From contig JASFAU010000013.1 of the NCBI GenBank assembly GCA_039704465.1, forward strand, positions 186,001 through 250,000: 64,000 bases of DNA. The letters are read 5' to 3'. The translations under genes were made by a program, and so were the position numbers. Numbering within the stretch: the stretch's first letter is position 1; every line of letters starts with the position of its first letter. Below are positions 44,009-55,626 of the stretch, in pieces. This DNA comes from Plasmodiophora brassicae (Eukaryota > Endomyxa > Phytomyxea > Plasmodiophorida > Plasmodiophoridae). The notes under the pieces were generated by a model. The model was not told the origin of the DNA, made no database searches, and was given only the letters and a program-made list of their open reading frames with translations.

Positions 44009-46270
44009 TCAGTAGACACGTGCCTTGGGTGGGATCGTCTGCATCTCCTTCTCATCGAGCGTGTTTGTGTGCACAGGCCGGTAATCCAGACGCACTTGAC
44101 CAGATGCGGAGTCAAAGAACGACAGGGTGTGCTTCATCCAGTTCTCATCGTCCCGTTTCGGATAGTCTTCGTGGGCGTGCGCACCTGGACGAAACGATTC
44201 GTGTCAAATCGGGGCAGGGCGACACAGCATAGCACGCGGATGTCATCCGACCTCTGCTTTCTTTGCGATTTTCGGCGCTGACAATAGTTTGCGATGCTTG
44301 GGATACGAGGTTATGCAGCTCGAACGCCTCTATCGCGTCCGTGTTCCAGACGCGAGACCGATCCGTAACTTTGAGGTGTTGCAACTGCTTGGCGACGTCG
44401 GCCATTTTCTCGCAACCTTCCTTTAACGACTGGCTCGTCCTGTACACGGCGGCATGATCCTGCATGATGCGCTGCATGTTCATGCGGATCTCAGCAGTGC
44501 TCATGTCACCGTCCGCCGTGCGTATCTTGTCGAAGAACGCAACCGATTCTTCGCCCGCTGATTTTGGAAGCGCGGCCTGCATGCATGTCAGCCGACTCGC
44601 TACGTATTCTGCCAGGGGCGAACATACCTGTGGAGCTCCGGGTTTCAGATGGCCGCCGATATGGTTCGCGACAGCGCGCCCGAACACGACAATGTCGAGT
44701 AGGGAGTTCGCGCCAAGCCGGTTGGCTCCATGGACCGACGCGCAAGCAGCCTCTCCGGCCGCGTACAAACCGGGAACAACAGTGTCTGGAGAGTCCTTGG
44801 TCTTGTGGACGACTTGACCGAAGTGGTTTGTAGGGACGCCACCCATATTGTAGTGCACAGTGGGCAGAACAGGAATGGGCTCCTTTGTTACATCGACGCC
44901 GGCAAAGATTGCGGCCGTTTCGCTGATGCCCGGCAGACGTTCCGCAAGAATCTCCGGTGGAAGGTGATCCAGATGCAGGTAAATGTGGTCCTTCAGTGGG
45001 CCTACACCGCGACCTTCACGAATCTCCATTGTCATGGCCCTAGACAGTAGGCACCATCAGTGCGTAAGAAGCAAGAGTCTACGGTGCTGGGCACGAACCG
45101 GGACACGACATCTCGAGATGCAAGGTCTTTAGCAGACGGAGCATAACGCTCCATGAAACGCTCGCCCTCGGAATTGCGAAGGTACCCTCCTTCACCTCGC
45201 GACCCTTCGGTAATCAGGCAACCAGATCCGTAAATGCCCTATGTGTCACAATCGCTTCAGATCGCGTGCCCAGCGCTACTGTGGATGCAGCAAATACCGT
45301 TGGATGGAACTGGACAAACTCAAGATCCTGGAGAGGAAGGCCCGCCCGCGAGACCATCCCGCCGCCGTCGCCCGTGCAAGTATGGGCAGACGTCGCCATG
45401 AAGTAAGCGCGACCATATCCACCAGTGGCCAATACAGTGCTGTGTGCCTTAAATCGATGGAACACACCGTCCTCCATGCACATCGCCATGACACCAACGC
45501 AAGTTCCCTGAAGCACCCTCAGCGGCCGTTCATCAGCAGCCATCCACTCGTCTGACGTTGTTCATGATAAGGTCCGTCGCGAAGTACTCGTTGAAAAACT
45601 TGGTCTTGTAACCGACAGCCCTGCCGTAGAGCGTGTGAAGCATGGCGTGGCCAGTACGATCCGCGGCACACGCGCAACGCCGCGCCTTCATCGAACGCGT
45701 TATCAAACCGTGCTTGCGAATGCATGATTGACACTAGAATTACCTGTCCGCCTTTACCGAAATCGAGCGATTGACCACCGAACGCACGTTGGTATATCGT
45801 GCCCTTCTCCGTTCGCGAAAACGGCAGACCGTAGGATTCGAGTTCGAGGACGGCGGCAGGCGCTTCGCGGCACATGTAGTGGACAGAGTCCTGGTCGCAC
45901 AGCCAGTCGCTGCCCTTGACCGTGTCATCTGCAGCAGACGATAATATGGTCAAGATATCGCGCCCATCGGCAGTAACGTGATCGGCGGGAACTGACATGC
46001 GTGCCATCTCCAGTCGTCTTCTGACATGTTGCCCAGCGCAGCATTGATACCACCCTGTGCGGCGACCGTATGCGATCGCGTCGGGAACAGCTTCGAGATG
46101 CACGCGACGTTGAAGCCCTTCTCGGCGAGACCGAACGCGGCCCGCAGGCCCGCCCCGCCGGCCCCGACAACGGCGACGTCGACCTCGTGGTCCACGATCG
46201 ACGACATCGACAGGCGGCGCCGGCTTGCGTCGGCACAGCGCCGCGCCGACCACCCGAAGCGCATCATCAT
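44009..46270 (-). CDS. SDHA: Succinate dehydrogenase flavoprotein subunit (complex II), mitochondrial
   Basis: SDHA oxidises succinate to fumarate with covalently bound FAD in the mitochondrial matrix side of complex II. Several short introns interrupt the gene; not all were placed. Start at the first of three ATGs at 46270; the first 20 residues ([17 protein letters not shown]) form a basic, amphipathic targeting presequence. Then [19 protein letters not shown] (FAD Rossmann), [18 protein letters not shown] with the FAD-linking histidine, [10 protein letters not shown]. Later come [36 protein letters not shown] and [11 protein letters not shown]. The C-terminal exon has [19 protein letters not shown] and [15 protein letters not shown], and ends with ARVY before the TGA at 44009-44011. 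All hallmark blocks are intact. Confidence 0.93.
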
Positions 46271-46500
46271 TGCCCACCGATCCGCAAATGACAACCGGGA
46301 GCCAACGGGGGCGCTACGTAACTCCCGTCGGGCACCGTGCGTGAAACTTTTACTTCCGCCCGCCCACTGTTCGGACGACGTGGGGGCGTGCGTCGTCCAA
46401 AAAAGCGTCGCGCTGTCCGACTCCACCTCTGCGCACGCGAAAGGAATATTTACCGGTTATAATGCGACATGTATTTTAGCGTTTAGGATACTGAATCGAG

Positions 46501-47151
46501 TCATTCGTCATCGTCGTCATCCTTGGCATGAGCCTCCCGGAAGCGCTTGACGGCCTCGAACTCGTTGTAGTGCTGGCGGCGTCTGGCTCTGAAATCGCGG
46601 TCTCTGTCGGGCGCGACGTGCATCGATTCTGCAGGCGCGTTCAGTCACCCGGACCGGGCACGGGCGCTCGCGCCGCCTACCGACCTGCGTCCTCCGATTC
46701 TGATGTCTCCCACTCATGACGCCGATTCAGTGCTGATTCGGTGATACGAATCGCCGCAGATTGCATGATCGATGGCGTGGCTCTCGTCGTCGGCCTGCTG
46801 GATGATGTGTCAGAGGACAGCGACCCATCTGGTTCTCATAACGCATCCCTACACTTTGCACTCGTCGTCGTTCTCGTTATCGGCAAGGTCCATCATCTCC
46901 AGGTCGTCATCACCGTCGTCGGAGTTCGGATAATGGAACGGCGTCTTCGGCTCGTCAATCTTCATGCGCTCCGCGGGGCGCTCGCGAATATTCAGGTCCA
47001 GGTTGGCCTCGTCGAATTTGACGGCCTTGCCGCGCGGCGACGACCTGACCTTGAGGATGCCGCGCACGGGCCTGGACCTGCCCGCCAGCGGCGACGCATT
47101 GCCGCTGTCCTCAAAATTCATCACAGCGCCATTGAACTTCAGATCCACCAT
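46501..47151 (-). CDS. Protein phosphatase 1 inhibitor-2 (IPP2)
   Basis: Inhibitor-2 binds and chaperones PP1 catalytic subunit. Exons 47151-46862, 46794-46685 and 46628-46501 (introns 67 and 56 nt) give 175 residues. The three PP1-contact regions of the family are present in order: RPVRGILKVRSSP (KGILK motif), KAVKFDE (RVxF-like), and after the splices RRRQHYNEFEAVKRFREA, the HYNE helix that occupies the active site. MKIDEPKTPFHYP, the GSK3 phosphorylation block of inhibitor-2 (TP), is also kept. Acidic stretches (SDDGDDDLEM, SETSESEDAE, DDDDDE) are typical. Start: ATG at 47151; a later ATG (MNFEDSGN) is possible. Confidence 0.87.
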
Positions 47152-48324
47152 CGGCCCAGCCCACCCGACGGACTTCAAGCGGCACCACGCGGGGTGCCCC
47201 AGTCGGCAGCCCTCACCCAGACACTGTCGTGACTCGTCACTGAACACCCAAACGACCAGATCACTGGTCGCCGCCCGACGCCGAAAATATCACTTCCGGG
47301 AAGGTTCCACCACTCACTGGAGGCGCCATGCACGCTCTGACTAAACTGTCTGGCGACAGCTCTTTGCTGTGCCGACTGGGACCGCAAGGCAACGCGTATA
47401 TCTTTGCATATTCATTGACAGACCCTGTAGAAGCCCAGTGGGAGAGAAGTGGCGTCCGATTGTCCGATACGAAGACGCCATCCAGGACGGGGACCGTCCC
47501 CGTCCTGACCTGTTTCCGTCTCATCGTCCAGCATCGCCTTCGTCTCCTGCAAGGTCCGCAAGACCGCCGTCGGTTCCGCGATTTCGTGTCGGGCCTATCG
47601 ACTGATCCCGGCCTCCATCCGAAAGCTCGTCGTGTTGCCGACGAAGCAGCGCATGTCCTTTCCAGCTGATCACCCTCAAGTTCACGGCCCGACGTCATTG
47701 CATCAACACACTGTCTACAACAGTAAAGACAAATTTCATGCAAATTGTCTTGGCGGCTGGTGATCCTTTCTCGTCTGTTGTCCGTCATCATCGATGGTTG
47801 CTTTGATCGACCAGCAGACCTTTCGCTTGCAGCAGACGCGTACGGATGACGGGACGATGCTATGGCTGTATATCATCATGGCAAGGCAAATTCATTTCGC
47901 AAGATAGAGAACGGGCACATCCCAGGCAGGCGCCGTCAAGAATGGCCAATAAACATTGGCGTACCCAACATCATAGTAGCAGGCCCCGCAACTCACCACA
48001 TCGAGACGCGCCGTTTCGTCGTCGCGAATTCGAGAGCTGATTGTTGTGGTGTTTGAAATGATATGGGCAGCGATGCTCTCTACGGCCAGGTTCACAAATA
48101 ACCACGTCGATTGCTTTACGTGGACCGCTGCCCGGTTAAACGTGTATCGGCGTGTCTCAGAGACGAAACATTCGAGAGATGCATGCGTGTGTTCGGGAAT
48201 ATTCGAGACCTGGCATGCGATGGCTTGAGTGTCGGTAGTCGAACATTTCAAGGGCCAGTCTGCAAGAGCTGGCCGCCGGGTGCGGGACGGATCGGCGCCG
48301 CCCCCATCCCGACCTGGCGTTGTC
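47152..48324. other. 1.2-kb gap without a confident gene
   Basis: Lies between the divergent IPP2 and PX-SH3 genes. A plus open frame with ATG at 47328 (113 codons) and a minus frame over 47261-47791 overlap, neither with motifs; at most one is real. Within them is a 23-nt near-palindrome (AGGACGGGGACCGTCCCCGTCCT, 11-bp arms) at about 47482-47504. Confidence 0.35.
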
Positions 48325-49793
48325 ATGAGCGGGCAGCGCTCCCCGGCCAACAAGTATGTGATGATAACCGTGCCCGACGCGTCGAAAATTGTCGACTCAC
48401 ACGGCAAGGAGCACGTCGTCTACAACGTCCAGATCAGGGCCAGGGGCGTCAACCGAATCATCGCCAAGAAGTACAGTGAGTTCAGGCAGTTCGATACGGT
48501 CTGGAGAACAAAGTCGGTAGCGGGCGGGCGCCGCCCTGTCTAACCGAGCGGTGCCTCGCTGACGTCCCGCGTACAGGTACCCGACCGTGAAGATACAGCG
48601 GCCGCCGAAAGTCTGGATCAACAACCGATCCGACCGAGTGGTCGCTGAGCGGAAGGTCCTGCTGCAGACCTACCTGAACGGCCTGCTGGAGATCAGATCG
48701 ATCCTGCCATACATGAGCAAATTCCTCGGCGTCCCCGTTGATGTCTTGCAGCGCGGGCAGACGACCAAGCCACGGCCGCCCTTGCCTATAACGCCATCCA
48801 GCAAAGACAGTACCGGCGCAAGTCGGCGCTCTCGCGACCGGTCTCCAGCGGCCTCCAATGCGTCCTCCTCTGATACGTCGGTTGATGCCCCTGTCCGACG
48901 TGTGGTCGGTTCGGCGCCCAGCCCAGCAGCGCGTTCCTTCAACCCGCTGAACGAGCAGGGCCCTTCGGCGCCGCCGCCCAGACTCCCAGTACCACCTCCG
49001 TTTACGCTGGACCAGCGCCTCGATGCTGTCGAGCGGTCCAACCTGCGTCCGCTGTCGGCTCCAGCGAGTCGCCCACCGGAACCAGCCGAGACGGCGCCGT
49101 CCCGCATCCAGCCACCTACCGGAGACGCGCCTCGTCGCGTCCGCGGCCGGTCCCCGTCACCAGTGCCCCAAGCGCAGCGCGAAAGCATCGACGCATCCGA
49201 CTTCAACGCCGCTCTCCTGGGTGCCCTCAAAGCGATGACGATTGCCAGCATGGATGGGCCGGACGCGAACGGCACCGTGTTCGATGGCGACGATGTGCCC
49301 CTGCTGCAAGGGACGTGGACCCTTCGAGGGCCATCACCGCCGCCGAACAGGCGGAAATCGACGAGTTCGCCGGCCCTGTTCATGATGGACAGTGCCGCAC
49401 GAGACGCGCAAGGCGCCCGCCCGGTGGACCACCGTCTGCCAGCATCGGCGAGTTCGTCCAGGTTAGCAGCGTTCGCCGCCCCGTTCGGATTGACGCCCAG
49501 CTCGTCGTCGGGCGACTTGATGGACCCGGGCAGGTACTGTCCAGCCACGTTGCGTCTTGGGCCAGGTCTTCACATTCGCGTTTGTCAGCAGTCAGTCGTT
49601 GCCGTCGATCAAGATGAAACGGTTCCTGCGATGTGTGCTGCCCTACGAGGCCAAGGATGCCACACAGCTGTCGCTAGTTGAAGGCGAGATCATCGAGGCG
49701 CTCGACACGTCGTTCGATCGCGGGTGGGGCTACGGCAGAAACCGAAAGGGCAGACAGGGGTACTTCCCCAGCGATTTCGTCGAGCCGATGTGA
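48325..49793 (+). CDS. PX-SH3 adaptor protein
   Basis: Exons 48325-48512, 48577-49533 and 49589-49793 (introns 64 and 55 nt) give 449 residues. Residues about 5-130 are a PX phosphoinositide-binding domain: YVMITVPDASKI, VYNVQIRARG, KKYSEFRQFDTVWRT, then after the splice YPTVKIQRPPKVWINNRSDR and ERKVLLQTYLNGLL. A disordered region rich in proline and serine follows (PSPAARSFNPLNEQ, PPPRLPVPPPF), a potential SH3 ligand. The last 60 residues are an SH3 domain: CVLPYEAKDATQLSLVEGE, GWGYGRNRKGRQGYFPSDFV. The domain plan recalls Bem1/p40phox/SNX9-type adaptors in membrane-actin signalling, without a PB1 or BAR domain. The proline-rich middle may give an intramolecular SH3 contact. Confidence 0.82.
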
Positions 49794-49854
49794 GGGCGGC
49801 CAATGGTGCAGACGTGTACCGGTAGCACAAGCAGAATGAACTGGTGGATTTATC

Positions 49855-51032
49855 TCATTTGTTGACATCGAGCAGGCTTCGGATGCCGGCCGGCGTGCTA
49901 TCGTCCGAGTAGTGTAGCGTCGAGTATCGGAGCATGTTTGTTAACGAGTTCTGCGTCGGGTACTCCTTGACGACCAGCTGGACGGCCTGCTTGATGTTGA
50001 TCCCGGATTTCTTGACGAAGGCGCCGCCCTCCAGCGATACGTGATCGAAGAGGACGATGGAGCCGACCATCACTCGCACCAGAAGCTGGTTTGTCTCCGA
50101 GGTCGTGAACCTGCACACCAGCAAACGCGTGTCAGTCGCACGTGGACACATGCGATGCGACGACGGCTGCGACCTTTTCGATTTGAGCAGCTCGAGGCAG
50201 ACGTTGGCCATCAGCGCCAGCGCCGCGGGCACATTCGGGTTCGAGACGTACAAGCTGGAGGTCGACTTCGCCAGTGCCGTCATCATGGGGATCGGTTGTG
50301 CAATGTACAATGAAATGAAGCTGGCTTCTTCATCCCGCACCTGTGCATACAGGCTGAGCGCGACGAGCCCAAGAACATGGTGAACCATGGGCATACCTTC
50401 AGGTCGGGGTCGTTGCTGTGCTTTGGCAGGACACGACGGTAGTACGAGAAATCGTTCTGGATGCCGGGCCGGAGCATCTTCAGCTCATCGAATCGCAGAA
50501 CGAAATCGAGCAGGCGTCCGAGTTGTTTCACTGCGTGCGCGCGGGCCCAACGTCAGCCGGCATGGAATCAACGCAGGCACACCGACACGGTCGACAAACC
50601 TGAAAACTGATGCGCACAGAAGGCCTCCTTCTCCTGCCCGGTCGCCAGCGTCTTCAGCAGCTCCCGGACCATGTTGGCGACTTCCTTGCTGAAGTTGAAG
50701 AACATGTTGATGATCGCGACGTTGGCCTTGACGGCCTGGAACGCCTCCTGCTCCGATTTCGGGTTCGGGTCCGACAGCGCCTTGCGAATTTGTGCCCCGC
50801 AATTGGCGTAGGCCTCGAGGGCGGCAATCACGCCAGGTGCGCGCTCGAGGATCTCATCGGCCGCCTCGCAGATCTGCCTCTCGGTATCATCGCCGTATTT
50901 CGCACCTGGACGTCGCGGGTCAGCGACCGTCGCCAGCGGAGCGGCGCAGACCCGGCAGCACTCACTCTCGAAGTCGACGAACACGTCGGTGACATCGATG
51001 CGCCCAGTGAAGCTGCTCAGCAGTGCGCCCAT
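49855..51032 (-). CDS. CYRI (FAM49) Rac1-binding regulator of the Scar/WAVE complex
   Basis: CYRI binds active Rac1 and restrains Scar/WAVE-driven actin branching. Multiple short introns; stop TGA at 49855-49857, ATG at 51032. The N-terminus MGALLSSF begins with glycine after the initiator, fitting N-myristoylation as in CYRI. Conserved DUF1394 blocks: [20 protein letters not shown], then [13 protein letters not shown]. The Rac-binding helix [11 protein letters not shown] has both arginines that are essential in animal CYRI-B. Further on are [40 protein letters not shown] and [13 protein letters not shown]. Length matches the family (about 320 residues). It is convergent with the PX-SH3 gene, 61 nt apart, and divergent from TECR. 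Confidence 0.88.
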
Positions 51033-51564
51033 GTCCCAGCGTTGTCGTCGCGCCCCGCTGCCGTCCCCTGTTAGCACCGCGTTCGGCCCCCGTCGATGAT
51101 CGGTAGGTCGGCCGCAATCGAATTGTGTGTGCTCTGGGCCGGCGACAGCGCCGATTTAGCACGGCCTCCAGGGACCGTACGGAAATAGAATTCCCACGCA
51201 CGCAGCCCCGCCCTGCGGAGCGGCCTCGCCCGGCAATTCGCGACGCCCCAAGCCGCCATTCCCGGAACGACAGCAACCTGCCACTTTGGCCCAGGATGCC
51301 GTTCACCTCTGATACGCCCCGCAACGATATCTCACGGTGGGCGGGTTCCATGGTGCCAGCGCGGCGGCAATCCTCACGAGCGTACGCCTGCTGCGTTTGC
51401 AGACACGCAGCAGTCTCCGGTGAACGTTCTGCAGTTGCGGGTCAGGCGGCAGACGGCAGCGGGTCGCGATTGTAGTGGCGACTGCTTCGGTGCTGCTTGC
51501 GTCACCCCCAGTGGCGCGGCGCGCAGCTGCGGACTGCGTCGTCAAAACGTGACGCGCGACGACG
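51033..51564. other. Divergent promoter gap, CYRI/TECR
   Basis: 532 nt without a supported gene between divergent CYRI and TECR. It contains CCAAT-free, GC-rich sequence; open frames on both strands lack motifs. Confidence 0.4.
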
Positions 51565-52903
51565 ATGACGAAATCGATGGTGATCAACATTGACGTGCGC
51601 GATCGTAACGATCGCCCGGTGGCCAGGTTTGCGCATTTCCTGCCGGTGCTGTGTCCGGACGGTTCGGTTAAATGTAGTATTGCGCGTTCACAGCGTCGTC
51701 CTGGAGTCGTCGAGCACGCTGATGGACCTGAAGAAGGCGCTGCATCGAAGCAGTACGGGGTATGTTGCTGTTCGTCCGTCTACGCTGCTGACCTGCTCGT
51801 TGATGCTGCACAGAGCCCAAATACTACCCGTCTCGGCAGTATTTCACGCTCGGCCTTGGGCCGGATCGCGTTGTCCTGAAAGGCGACTCGGCGACGCTTG
51901 CTGACCTACTTGGTCCGGCCCCCGCTGAGTGATCCGTTCTGGCCACTGATACTTGGCGAGCAGAACCGGCACTCAAGTCGTCGTCGTCGTCGGTGACGCT
52001 GTACTTCAAGGACCTGGGTCCACAGGTCGGCTGGCGCACGGTCTTCTTCGTCGAATACGCTGGGCCGATCATCGTCCACATGCTGGTGTACCTCTGCCCG
52101 CAGCTATTCTACTCTGCGCCCATTTCCCATCGTTGCCTCCCCCAAAAGTCCATTGAACTGGTTCCTTTCGTACCTGACGTCATTCGCCTGACCACCCCCG
52201 TGCAGGATCGGGTTCGGTTTGGTGCTCATTCACTACATCAAGCGTGAACTCGAGACGGCCTTCGTTCATCGATTCAGCAACGGGACCATGCCGCTGCGTA
52301 ACATCTTCAAGAACAGCTTCCACTATTGGGGACTAGGTAGGCAGGCATGGTTGGAACATCGCCGGTTTCTTATAACCGACCAACATGGCAGGGGGGCTGT
52401 TCATCGCCTACTTCCTCTATCATCCGCACTACACCCAGGGCGTGTCGGACACGACCGTCATGGTCTGCGCCGCCGTGTTCGTCGCGTCCATGCTCTGCAA
52501 CTTGTACACGCACATCATCCTGATGCGCCTGCGCCCGTCGGGCTCTACCGTGCGCCGGATCCCGAATGGGTTCATGTTCGAGTACGCCCCCTTGTGACCG
52601 TGTCTTGCCCGCGCCAGCATACCTGTGAACACGTGACGACAGGCTCGTATCGTGTCCGAACTACCTGTTCGAGACCATGGCGTGGGTGTCGTTCGCCGTC
52701 ATGACGTGTACGCTGACAGGTACGGCGATCGCGTCGGCGTCGTTCGGATTGCTCGTTGACATCAGTTGTCTCCAGCATACTTCTTCGCGTGCGTCTCGGC
52801 CGGACAGATGTACCTGTGGGCGGTCGGCAAGCACAAGGCGTACAAGAAGGAGTTCGACAACTATCCGAAATCGCGCAAGGCGTTCATCCCGTTCCTGCTG
52901 TAA
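51565..52903 (+). CDS. Very-long-chain enoyl-CoA reductase (TECR/Tsc13)
   Basis: TECR catalyses the last step of ER fatty-acid elongation, reducing trans-2-enoyl-CoA. Several introns; the ATG is at 51565 and TAA at 52901-52903. The N-terminal ubiquitin-like segment (SMVINIDVRD, then STLMDLKKALHRSS) is followed by VTLYFKDLGPQVGWRTVFFV and EYAGPIIVHMLVYLCP. The steroid-reductase-like membrane core includes LIHYIKRELETAFVHRFSN, TMPLRNIFKNSFHYW, and the NADPH-site block RRIPNGFMFEYVSCPNYLFE (assembled over an intron at about 52592). The end is AYKKEFDNYPKSRKAFIPFLL; a lysine-rich C-terminal region is usual for ER retention in this family. Confidence 0.9.
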
Positions 52904-53044
52904 TCTCGTGCACATCAATGCCCTGCAGTGTCTCCATGTAACCCCGCATCGTCCGTTAACGCCTCATCCGACGCGCCTACCGTGTCGGCCGCTAGTGCAT
53001 GTTTATAGCTGACGACAGCGATACTCGTTTTGACGGCTATTGTA

Positions 53045-53712
53045 CTAACCGAGGGACATGCCCTGTGTCAGCATCGCCCTGACGTCCTGCTGGCAGATCT
53101 GCGGACGGTACATAGTCAGCGCCCCGTCAATGTCGCACGCGCCGCCCTACCGGGCACGTTGAATGCTGCTGGAACCACTCCGATATGCACGCCGCGTGGA
53201 ACGCATGCAGGCACGGCAGCAGTTTGACCTCGTCGCCTTCTTCGAAATCCAGTAGGCAGACGATGCACGACGTTCGTTCGGTTGACGAGGACGGCCTGCG
53301 GACGCGTGTGTCAGGCGTAGGCACGGGCGTATCCGGGTGGCGCGAGCGCGTCCTACTCGGGCCGCTTGAAGCCGAACGACGGGATCAGCGTCGGGTCGAC
53401 CGTCTTTCGTGCCGGCGCCTGTGCACTCCGGAACACCATGACCTGGTGCCCATTGACGTTCAGCACCTCGACGGCGGGCGCTTGTGCGACTACGAGGCAC
53501 GCGTCAGCGCGTCGCACGCGGCATGCAGGGAGATGGCCACCTGGCATGGACAGTCGGGCGTTTCCGTTGGCGGGGGGCGCCACCACCACCGCCGCCGCTG
53601 GTTCGTTGGCCGGATCAGCGGCAGGTGCCTGGATCGCGGGCGGCGCGTCCAGGGAGCGCCCCTGGCGTCGTCGTTCCTTCCACCGGTCGTATCGCGACCG
53701 TATTGATTGCAT
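53045..53712 (-). CDS. RING-H2 E3 ubiquitin ligase
   Basis: Exons 53712-53357, 53295-53151 and 53098-53045 (introns 61 and 52 nt) give 184 residues. The RING-H2 is split by the last intron: CIVCLLDFEEGDEVKLLPC, HAFHAACISEWFQQHSTCP joined to ICQQDV. Eight metal ligands are present in C3H2C3 order. The N-terminal 120 residues are basic and then alanine/proline-rich (SRYDRWKERRRQ; AADPANEPAAAVV) without TM helices, so a soluble ligase is likely. ATG at 53712. Without the last splice the second metal-ligand pair at the C-terminus would be lost. Confidence 0.85.
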
Positions 53713-54041
53713 CGCGATCTGCGTTCTGGCGCGTGCCTCTCGCGCGGTCCTGGCACTATTGTTCCAGATCTATAATATAGCGACCCACACACACGCCGCC
53801 ACCTATCCGAGTCACAGGAGCGGAGGGTCGCCCTGCCCCGGCAGGCAGTCTGGAACGTGATCGGGGGTGGGCCCAAACGACAATGACGATCGGCATCGTT
53901 TATACCAACATGGGGATAACAACCGGAGAATGAAATAGCAAATATAAGTAGTAGTAGTAGAAGTAGGAGTACGACGACGACGACGGGGTGGTGGTGGAGG
54001 ACGACACGGGCGCACCCACCCGCACCCCATCATCGTCATCG
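53713..54041. other. Gap with triplet-repeat tract
   Basis: 329 nt upstream of the RING-H2 gene. Around 53945-54000 it holds runs of AGT/GTA, ACG and GTG triplets. No gene seen. Confidence 0.45.
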
Positions 54042-55100
54042 TCACTCGATCTTATGGATTCGCTTGTGCGCGTTCAGGCTCCAGTGCGCCTTGAAGACCT
54101 TGCCGCACAGGTCGCACGTGTACGACGAGACGGCGTGCCTGTACGCGTGCCGCTTGACCTTGTGCAGCGACGTGTTCGGGATGCGCTTCCCGCAGACGCA
54201 GTCGTACAGGAGCGGGCCGCCGACGCCGTCCGACCAGACGCGGATCCTGTCCAGCGGCGACGACGCGCCGTGCAGGCCGGCGAACACGAGCCGCTCGTAG
54301 TGGTGCTGGTGGCGCGGATCGATCCGCATCGTGTCGCCGTTGTCGGGCAGCGGCGTCTTGGACGGCACCGTCCCCGTGCGGTGCGCGGGGACGGCCGGCG
54401 TCTGCGACGACGACTCGTCGCCCGACGACACGCTGCAGGCGGACCCGGTCGGCGACATCGAGTAGTCGTTCGCGATCGACGCGTGCGCGCAGATCGCCCC
54501 CGTCTGCATCTGCTGCTGCCGGATCAGCAACGATCGGCGCAGGGAGCCGCTGGACGACGGCGGGCGGGTCGGGGTCGCCGGCGCGAACGCCTGCTGCGAC
54601 GACACGCCCGGCAGCAGCGGGCTGCCCATGTTGCCCGGGACCATGGCGTAGGAGAATAGCGGCGACGGCGTGCCGTCTTCCCTGTGGATCGGCGTCGACT
54701 GGTGGAACGCGGACCCGGCGATACGCGCCGGTGCGGCGGCGGCGGCGGCGGCGGGTGGTGCGTCCCGCGCCATCGGGGCGGCCCGCGGCACCTGGTAGAA
54801 CGGGGGCGTCGGCGAGTTCTGGTGGGCGACGGACGCCTGGACGGCGGTCGGGACGGCCATCGACGGCGTCGACAGGAGGAGCGGGCCGCCGGGCGACCCG
54901 CCCAGGCCCGGGAAGTTCATCGGCGAGTTGAACCCGAGGTTCATCGGCGAGAAGCAGGCGGACGCGTTGAACGCGTTGTTCCACATGGGCGATCCGGCGC
55001 CGCCGACCGCCACCGGCGTCGGCACCTGCAGGGCGGCCGGGCGCGCCTGGAAGTACAGCGGCGGGCGGCGCGGCTCGCCGGCGCTGGGCTCGTCGAGCAT
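54042..55100 (-). CDS. C2H2 zinc-finger transcription-factor-like protein
   Basis: A single exon of 352 residues from the ATG at 55100 (MLDEPSAGE). The first 280 residues are disordered, rich in proline, serine and alanine, with repeats like GSPGGPLLLSTPS and SPMNLGFNSPMNF and an eight-alanine run; such regions act as activation domains in many regulators. The C-terminus has two fingers: an atypical CxC type (YDCVCGKRI then HKVKRHAYRH) and a canonical C2H2 (YTCDLCGKVFKAHWSLNAHK, with the final H). The order 'odd finger then canonical finger at the very end' resembles oxidative-stress or nutrient regulators of protists and fungi only generally. Upstream frame is open without ATG to 55277. Confidence 0.72.
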   Translation of the reverse strand: MLDEPSAGEPRRPPLYFQARPAALQVPTPVAVGGAGSPMWNNAFNASACFSPMNLGFNSPMNFPGLGGSPGGPLLLSTPSMAVPTAVQASVAHQNSPTPPFYQVPRAAPMARDAPPAAAAAAAPARIAGSAFHQSTPIHREDGTPSPLFSYAMVPGNMGSPLLPGVSSQQAFAPATPTRPPSSSGSLRRSLLIRQQQMQTGAICAHASIANDYSMSPTGSACSVSSGDESSSQTPAVPAHRTGTVPSKTPLPDNGDTMRIDPRHQHHYERLVFAGLHGASSPLDRIRVWSDGVGGPLLYDCVCGKRIPNTSLHKVKRHAYRHAVSSYTCDLCGKVFKAHWSLNAHKRIHKIE

Positions 55101-55626
55101 CGGCGGTCTGATAATCGCGGGGTTGCTGGGCGCCGGGTCCGGACAGGCGGCGATCGTCGACCCCCTGCAAGACACGGTTTGCCTAATGCGGCTGCGATCG
55201 GCTGACCTCGATCCGCTGCTTCGGGCTGCTGGGGAATCGGGCCCCCATTTAGTCAGGACGCGCACTTTCCCCCGCACTGACCCAAACCCGCCCGGTCAAA
55301 TAAAGCCGCGCCGTCGTCGCCCCGTCCGACGCGCACGCGCAGCGCGTCTGCCTGTCTGTCCCTGGGGCGGTGGGTCCCCCCCCGGAGACGCGCTGCTGCC
55401 CGCACACGCGGCGGACATCAGACCGGCCGCCGCGGCCCTGTCGACGACGACGACGCCAACCACCTGCGGGCGTTCTGTATGCGTCGGTCCGGTTGCCGAC
55501 GACGAATCGCCAGTTGTCGTCGTTGAGCGTCGGCACATAGCAGGTTGATATTTTTAGACGGGGCAACTCGAGCAGGACCAGCTCGCTGGGCCCGGTGCGT
55601 TGCGCTGTCGACGCGACGAGGCGTCG
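55101..55626. other. Intergenic gap
   Basis: 526 nt between the C2H2 start and the stop of the APH-kinase gene, both minus. No gene supported; contains the C2H2 promoter. Confidence 0.4.

Noticed and set aside
47482..47504. Near-palindrome AGGACGGGGACCGTCCCCGTCCT as a regulatory operator
   Set aside because: Only 11-bp GC-only arms in a GC-rich region; no second copy or gene context supports function.
54684..55205. Arginine/glycine-rich plus-strand frame and overlapping minus frame 54052-55170
   Set aside because: Both are shadow frames of the GC-rich C2H2 gene; only the frame with C2H2 ligands has a meaningful protein.
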